Assembly: GCF_946886695.1 (NCBI RefSeq)
Contig: NZ_CAMPJD010000081.1
Location: 1 to 9,892, forward strand
Direction: 5' to 3'
From: an uncultured Pseudoxanthomonas sp.
Lineage (GTDB): Bacteria; Pseudomonadota; Gammaproteobacteria; Xanthomonadales; Xanthomonadaceae
Length of the DNA stretch: 9,892 nucleotides
Shown: in pieces, positions 7,512 to 9,892 of the stretch
How the letters are laid out: every line of letters starts with the position of its first letter
Position numbering within the stretch: the stretch's first letter is position 1
Position numbers and translations under genes: made by a program
Notes under the pieces: generated by a model
What the model was told of the DNA's origin: nothing
Seen by the model: the letters and a program-made list of their open reading frames with translations, nothing else
The model's database searches: none

Positions 7512-7994
7512 TCAATTGATAGGCGAGCGGAAGTTCTTGTCCATCTCGTTCTGCGCCTCGTCACGATGCCGTCGACGCTCCGCGACCGTGATGCAGTGGG
7601 TGATGGCGCGCCTCGTACCGACGGGGGCCTCCCTCTTGCAGATGAGCCGACTCTCTTCACCTGCATGGGTCAAAATGGCGTTGATCAACTCCTGGTCGTT
7701 CAACACTGCAATCTTCTGTTCGGCGGAAAGTCCCTCTACCGAGCCGTTTGCGCGAGCCAACTGGCTGGACATGCGACTCAGCGCTTCCTTCACCTTGGCC
7801 GAATCCTGGGGGCTGATCTCGCCATACTTCTTGCCTCCGGCAAGATCATTGAGAATCTGCTGCTGCTGCGTCTCGAAGGGCGACTTGATGTCCAGTGCAC
7901 TGTCCGAGCCTTCTCGTGAAGACAGCGAATCAATCTTGGCGTGCGCTGCCGAGGAAGTTACCAGCAAAAAGCCCAGAACAATCGCCTTGTGCAT
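7512..7994 (-). CDS. Small secreted protein, paralogue 2 (conserved SRLICKREA...TVAERRR C-terminus)
   Basis: A 160-residue exported protein of unknown function. The signal peptide MHKAIVLGFLLVTSSAAHA is followed by an AHA|K cleavage site. The mature part is polar and predicted mostly helical, with QQQQILNDLAGG and a KVKEALSRMSSQLA segment, and ends in a block with two cysteines (119 and 134) in SRLICKREAPVG...HCITVAERRR. That C-R/K-R-E...C-x-T-x-x-E-R-R pattern recurs in many small xanthomonad periplasmic proteins as far as I recall, but I know of no function. The next gene upstream on this strand is a clear paralogue: 22 of the 34 residues in this C-terminal block are identical. The SD AGGAGA (8003-8008) is well placed and fixes the start. 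The stop lies 12 nt before the response regulator start, which suggests one transcript with the two-component system. Confidence 0.85.
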   Translation of the reverse strand: MHKAIVLGFLLVTSSAAHAKIDSLSSREGSDSALDIKSPFETQQQQILNDLAGGKKYGEISPQDSAKVKEALSRMSSQLARANGSVEGLSAEQKIAVLNDQELINAILTHAGEESRLICKREAPVGTRRAITHCITVAERRRHRDEAQNEMDKNFRSPIN

Positions 7995-8064
7995 GCTTTG
8001 AATCTCCTGTTGTGTGGCTGGGGAGCACGATCAAATGCATCTTGGACAGACCTCCGGGCGACCG

Positions 8065-8087
8065 GCTCGAATAGCGATCATTCGAGC
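8065..8087. repeat. Perfect 8-bp inverted repeat between the secreted paralogues
   Basis: GCTCGAAT (8065-8072) and ATTCGAGC (8080-8087) are perfect inverted arms around a 7-nt centre. The repeat sits in the 116-nt gap between the two paralogous secreted-protein genes, 23 nt past the stop of the first and about 70 nt before the start of the second. There is no T-run, so it is more likely an operator or an mRNA processing/stabilising hairpin than a terminator. The dyad spacing would suit a dimeric regulator. Confidence 0.4.
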
Positions 8088-8110
8088 GACCACCCAACTA
8101 CCAAGTCGCT

Positions 8111-8587
8111 TCAACTGCCCTTGTTGTAGGTACCCGAGGGATTGCGGCGCATCACTTCCTGCGCTTCCTGGGCATCGCGACGACGTTCTGCCACGGTCTT
8201 GCACTGGGTCGTCGTACGCAGCGAACCGATCTGCGCTTCACGGCGGCAGATGAGACGGCTGTCGGCGGCGGCTTGGGACAGGATCTGGTTGATTTCGTTC
8301 CGTTCGTTGGCGAGCTGGGTCTTCTGCTCGGGGTTCAAGGACCCGCCGCTCTCATTGATGATCGAGGCGAACCTGGCGAGGGATTCCTTGACTTTGGCAC
8401 GGTCGGCGGCCGCGATCTCGGCATAGGTTTCGCCGTCGTCCAGTTGTTTCTGGATCAGCTCCACCTGCTCGGGCAGCGGCTTGTCGAGGTCCAGTGCTTG
8501 CGGTTTGGCCGACTTGTCGCGGGGAGCACCGTGGGTGGTCGCTGCAAACAGCAGCAGCATCAATGCCATGAAGGGAGGGCGACGCAT
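8111..8587 (-). CDS. Small secreted protein, paralogue 1 (conserved SRLICRREA...TVAERRR C-terminus)
   Basis: A 158-residue exported protein of unknown function and the first gene of this minus-strand cluster. The signal peptide (MRRPPFMALMLLLFAATTHG) probably ends near THG|AP, residue 20. The mature chain is polar and mostly helical: a VELIQKQLDDGETYAEI segment, then AKVKESLARFASII, and a C-terminal block with Cys114 and Cys129 in SRLICRREAQIG...QCKTVAERRR. It aligns with its downstream paralogue over most of the mature length; both have the cysteines 15 residues apart, compatible with one disulfide. The SD AAGGAAG (8592-8598) fixes the start, and a candidate promoter lies just upstream. The tandem duplication next to a ColR-like two-component system suggests an envelope role, but this is only positional inference. 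Confidence 0.85.
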   Translation of the reverse strand: MRRPPFMALMLLLFAATTHGAPRDKSAKPQALDLDKPLPEQVELIQKQLDDGETYAEIAAADRAKVKESLARFASIINESGGSLNPEQKTQLANERNEINQILSQAAADSRLICRREAQIGSLRTTTQCKTVAERRRDAQEAQEVMRRNPSGTYNKGS

Positions 8588-8616
8588 GCTGCTTCCTTAC
8601 GTGATGGGGATTACCG

Positions 8617-8645
8617 AATTTAGCCAACGGGGCCCATGCCAGCAA
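8617..8645 (-). promoter_or_regulatory. Candidate sigma70 promoter of the secreted-protein/two-component cluster
   Basis: Read on the minus strand, TTGCTG (8640-8645) and TAAATT (8617-8622) are separated by 17 nt and match the -35 and -10 consensus at 3 and 4 of 6 positions. The transcript would start near 8610, giving a leader of roughly 22 nt with an SD at 8592-8598. The strong terminator just upstream (8666-8705) insulates it from rimK, which makes a promoter in this interval necessary. Confidence 0.4.
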
Positions 8646-8665
8646 GTATCGGAAGGGCTGACCGA

Positions 8666-8705
8666 GAAAAACAAAGGCCCAAGCGGGTGGAAGCCCGCTT
8701 GGGCC
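8666..8705 (-). terminator. Strong Rho-independent terminator, minus strand
   Basis: GGCCCAAGCGGG (8676-8687) and CCCGCTTGGGCC (8694-8705) form a perfect 12-bp GC-rich stem with a 6-nt loop. On the minus strand the stem is followed at once by TTTGTTTTTC, a U-tract broken by one G; no T-run follows on the plus strand, so it acts leftward. It lies about 170 nt after the rimK stop and would end rimK transcripts and/or a small RNA started in the gap. Confidence 0.9.
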
Positions 8706-8795
8706 AAACTGATGCCCCGATTACCGTAAACCTGTGCTTTCCAGATGCAAACACCGGGAGGAACGCAGAGCTGCGGTCCGGACAAGGCTACGCGG
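8667..8795 (-). ncRNA. Candidate intergenic small RNA
   Basis: A transcript of about 129 nt is predicted between the promoter at 8802-8829 and the strong terminator at 8666-8705. No ORF with a start and SD is seen in it. The predicted RNA has a palindromic GTCCGGAC, a small CGCA-GCTC-TGCG hairpin, a C-rich TTCCTCCC stretch that could pair with Shine-Dalgarno sequences, and the terminator hairpin. I do not recognise an Rfam family. The alternative is simply a long rimK 3' UTR; an sRNA processed from that UTR is also possible. Confidence 0.35.
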
Positions 8796-8801
8796 GTTTC
8801 G

Positions 8802-8829
8802 ATTAAACCACCGTTAAAGGGTGCGTTAA
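8802..8829 (-). promoter_or_regulatory. Candidate promoter of the intergenic small RNA, with CGTTAA direct repeats
   Basis: On the minus strand TTAACG (8824-8829) and TTTAAT (8802-8807), with a 16-nt spacer, match the -35 and -10 consensus at 4 and 5 of 6 positions. The site lies 47 nt or more past the rimK stop and faces the terminator at 8666-8705. It overlaps a repeat: CGTTAA occurs at 8812-8817 and 8824-8829 (12-nt period), with a related GATTAA at 8801-8806. The AT-rich block stands out against the GC-rich surroundings. Confidence 0.35.
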
Positions 8830-8876
8830 TTTCGCGTGAAAATTCAATGTCCTGCCGTGGAGTGTGCCCTGCCGCC

Positions 8877-9752
8877 CTATTCAGAGTGGGCGGCCAGGTG
8901 TTCCACGATCCGTCCGGCGACGTCCACACCGCAGACCGCTTCGATGCCTTCCAGTCCCGGGGTCGAGTTGACCTCCAGGACGAGCGGGCCACGCGCGGCA
9001 CGGATCAGGTCCACGCCTGCCACGCCCAGCCCCAGCACGCGCGCTGCCCGTATGGCGACGGCGCACTCCTCTTCCGTGGCCACCGCGTGCTGGGCCGTGC
9101 CACCCCGGTGCAGGTTGGACCTGAAGTCTCCCTCAGGGGCCTGGCGGCGCATCGACGCGACCACCTGATCACCGACCACGAAACAGCGCAGGTCGGCGCC
9201 CTCGGCCTCCGCGATGAATTCCTGCACCACGAAACTGGCATACAGGCCGCGCAGGGCCTCGACGACGCTGCGGGATGCAGACGGCTTCTCCGTCAGCATC
9301 ACGCCGGCCCCCTGGGCGCCTTCATTCAACTTGATGACATGCGGTGGTGGACCCAGCATCGAAAGCAGGTCGTGGGTGTCGTCCGGGTTGTCGCCGAATA
9401 CCGTCACCGGCAGATCGATCCCCTGCGCCGCCAGCAACTGGTGGGCGCGCAGCTTGTCGCGTGCACGCAGGATGGCATCCGACGGGTTGGGACTGTAAGT
9501 CCCCATGAGCTCGAACTGGCGCAACACGGCCGTGCCATAGCGCGTGATGGAGGCGCCGATGCGCGGGATGACCGCGTCGTAGTCGGCCAGCGATCTGCCC
9601 TTGTAGTGCAACTGGAAGCCGGTGGATGCGATGCGCATGTAGCACCGCAACGGATCCAGCACCCGCGCCGTATGGCCACGCTGGCGCGCGGCTTCGACGA
9701 GACGTCGTGTCGAGTACAGCTTGCCGTTGCGCGACAGGATGGCGAGCTTCAT
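8877..9752 (-). CDS. rimK: Ribosomal protein S6--L-glutamate ligase (RimK), ATP-grasp
   Basis: A 291-residue cytoplasmic ATP-grasp ligase that adds glutamate residues to the C-terminus of ribosomal protein S6 (RpsF). It matches E. coli RimK nearly end to end: [30 protein letters not shown], the HYKGR and [10 protein letters not shown] segments, [22 protein letters not shown], the ATP-binding [43 protein letters not shown] and the metal-binding end [17 protein letters not shown]. The family is ~300 residues, so it is complete. The start at 9752 aligns with homologues; an ATG 9 codons upstream (9779) adds MPGPRDRPS and is less likely. No strong SD is seen. It is read in the same direction as the tRNA-Gly gene 85 nt upstream, with no terminator between them. 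Neither rpsF nor the rimA/rimB partners known in pseudomonads appear in the window. Confidence 0.95.
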   Translation of the reverse strand: MKLAILSRNGKLYSTRRLVEAARQRGHTARVLDPLRCYMRIASTGFQLHYKGRSLADYDAVIPRIGASITRYGTAVLRQFELMGTYSPNPSDAILRARDKLRAHQLLAAQGIDLPVTVFGDNPDDTHDLLSMLGPPPHVIKLNEGAQGAGVMLTEKPSASRSVVEALRGLYASFVVQEFIAEAEGADLRCFVVGDQVVASMRRQAPEGDFRSNLHRGGTAQHAVATEEECAVAIRAARVLGLGVAGVDLIRAARGPLVLEVNSTPGLEGIEAVCGVDVAGRIVEHLAAHSE

Positions 9753-9837
9753 GGATGGGCGATCACGGGGGCCGGGCACAGCATGCCACGTACCGGATAC
9801 CGGGCGATGACAGGACGCGGGAAAGGGAATGCGGAGA

Positions 9838-9892
9838 TGGAGCGGGTGATGGGAATCGAACCCACGCTAGCAGCTTGGGAAGCTGCAGTTCT
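9838..9892 (-). tRNA. tRNA-Gly (anticodon CCC), 3' part, cut by the window edge
   Basis: Read on the minus strand, the segment begins at the 3' half of the D stem (AGAAC) and continues with the anticodon arm GCAGC-TTCCCAA-GCTGC, a short variable loop, the T arm GTGGG-TTCGATT-CCCAT, the acceptor strand CACCCGC, discriminator T and an encoded CCA (9838-9840). The anticodon CCC is at 9877-9879. It closely follows the E. coli tRNA-Gly(CCC) layout. About 55 of ~75 nt are present; the 5' acceptor strand and most of the D arm lie beyond the window. Confidence 0.93.

Noticed and set aside
6645..7919. Plus-strand open frame of 424 codons
   Set aside because: It runs antisense across the kinase start, the whole response regulator and part of a secreted-protein gene, all with clear family motifs on the other strand.
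8597..9001. Minus-strand open frame of 134 codons running from the rimK 3' end through the intergenic region
   Set aside because: It starts inside rimK out of frame, has no SD and runs through the strong terminator stem; coding is unlikely.
9838..9892. tRNA 3' end as an integration site for a mobile element
   Set aside because: No integrase, direct repeat of the tRNA 3' end or compositional shift is seen in the flanking sequence inside the window.
1..9892. CRISPR array, insertion sequence, phage or defence system
   Set aside because: No regularly spaced repeats, transposase or integrase motifs, or defence-type domains were found on either strand.

Overview
The window is high-GC, tightly packed chromosomal DNA from a gammaproteobacterium, most likely a member of the Xanthomonadaceae/Lysobacteraceae (Xanthomonas, Pseudoxanthomonas, Luteimonas or Lysobacter type). 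The evidence is a cellobionate phosphorylase cassette of the Xanthomonas kind, a ColR-like regulator, and paired small secreted proteins ending in a C-R/K-R-E...C-x-T-V-A-E-R-R-R motif that I associate with this family. The placement rests on remembered protein resemblance, not on a search.

Layout. (1) 2-3206, plus strand: a catabolic operon with ATGA overlaps at both junctions. It holds the C-terminal end of a GPH-family sugar:cation symporter, a GH94 phosphorylase that best fits cellobionic acid phosphorylase, and a gluconokinase. Together they would import cellobionic acid (the aldonic acid released by oxidative cellulose breakdown), phosphorolyse it to glucose 1-phosphate and gluconate, and phosphorylate gluconate to 6-phosphogluconate. 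(2) 3225-3782, minus: a DUF3228 protein, convergent with the operon and divergent from metF. (3) 3916-4749, plus: metF, preceded by a perfect 14-bp palindrome just upstream of a TATACT -10 element. (4) 4848-5441, plus: a secreted DUF4124-type protein of unknown role. (5) 5456-8587, minus: a gene cluster read right to left as two paralogous small secreted proteins, an OmpR-family response regulator (ColR-like) and its HAMP-containing sensor histidine kinase; the last three genes are almost contiguous. (6) 8588-8876: an intergenic region with a strong intrinsic terminator on the minus strand and a plausible promoter about 130 nt before it, so possibly a small RNA gene. (7) 8877-9752, minus: rimK, the ribosomal protein S6 glutamate ligase. 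(8) 9838-9892, minus: the 3' part of a tRNA-Gly(CCC) gene, cut by the window edge.

No mobile element, CRISPR array, phage gene or defence system was seen. The observations most worth following are the complete cellobionate pathway, the secreted paralogue pair attached to the two-component system, the candidate small RNA, and the metF palindrome. Most of the window is ordinary core and metabolic DNA; I do not see a clearly undescribed large system in it.
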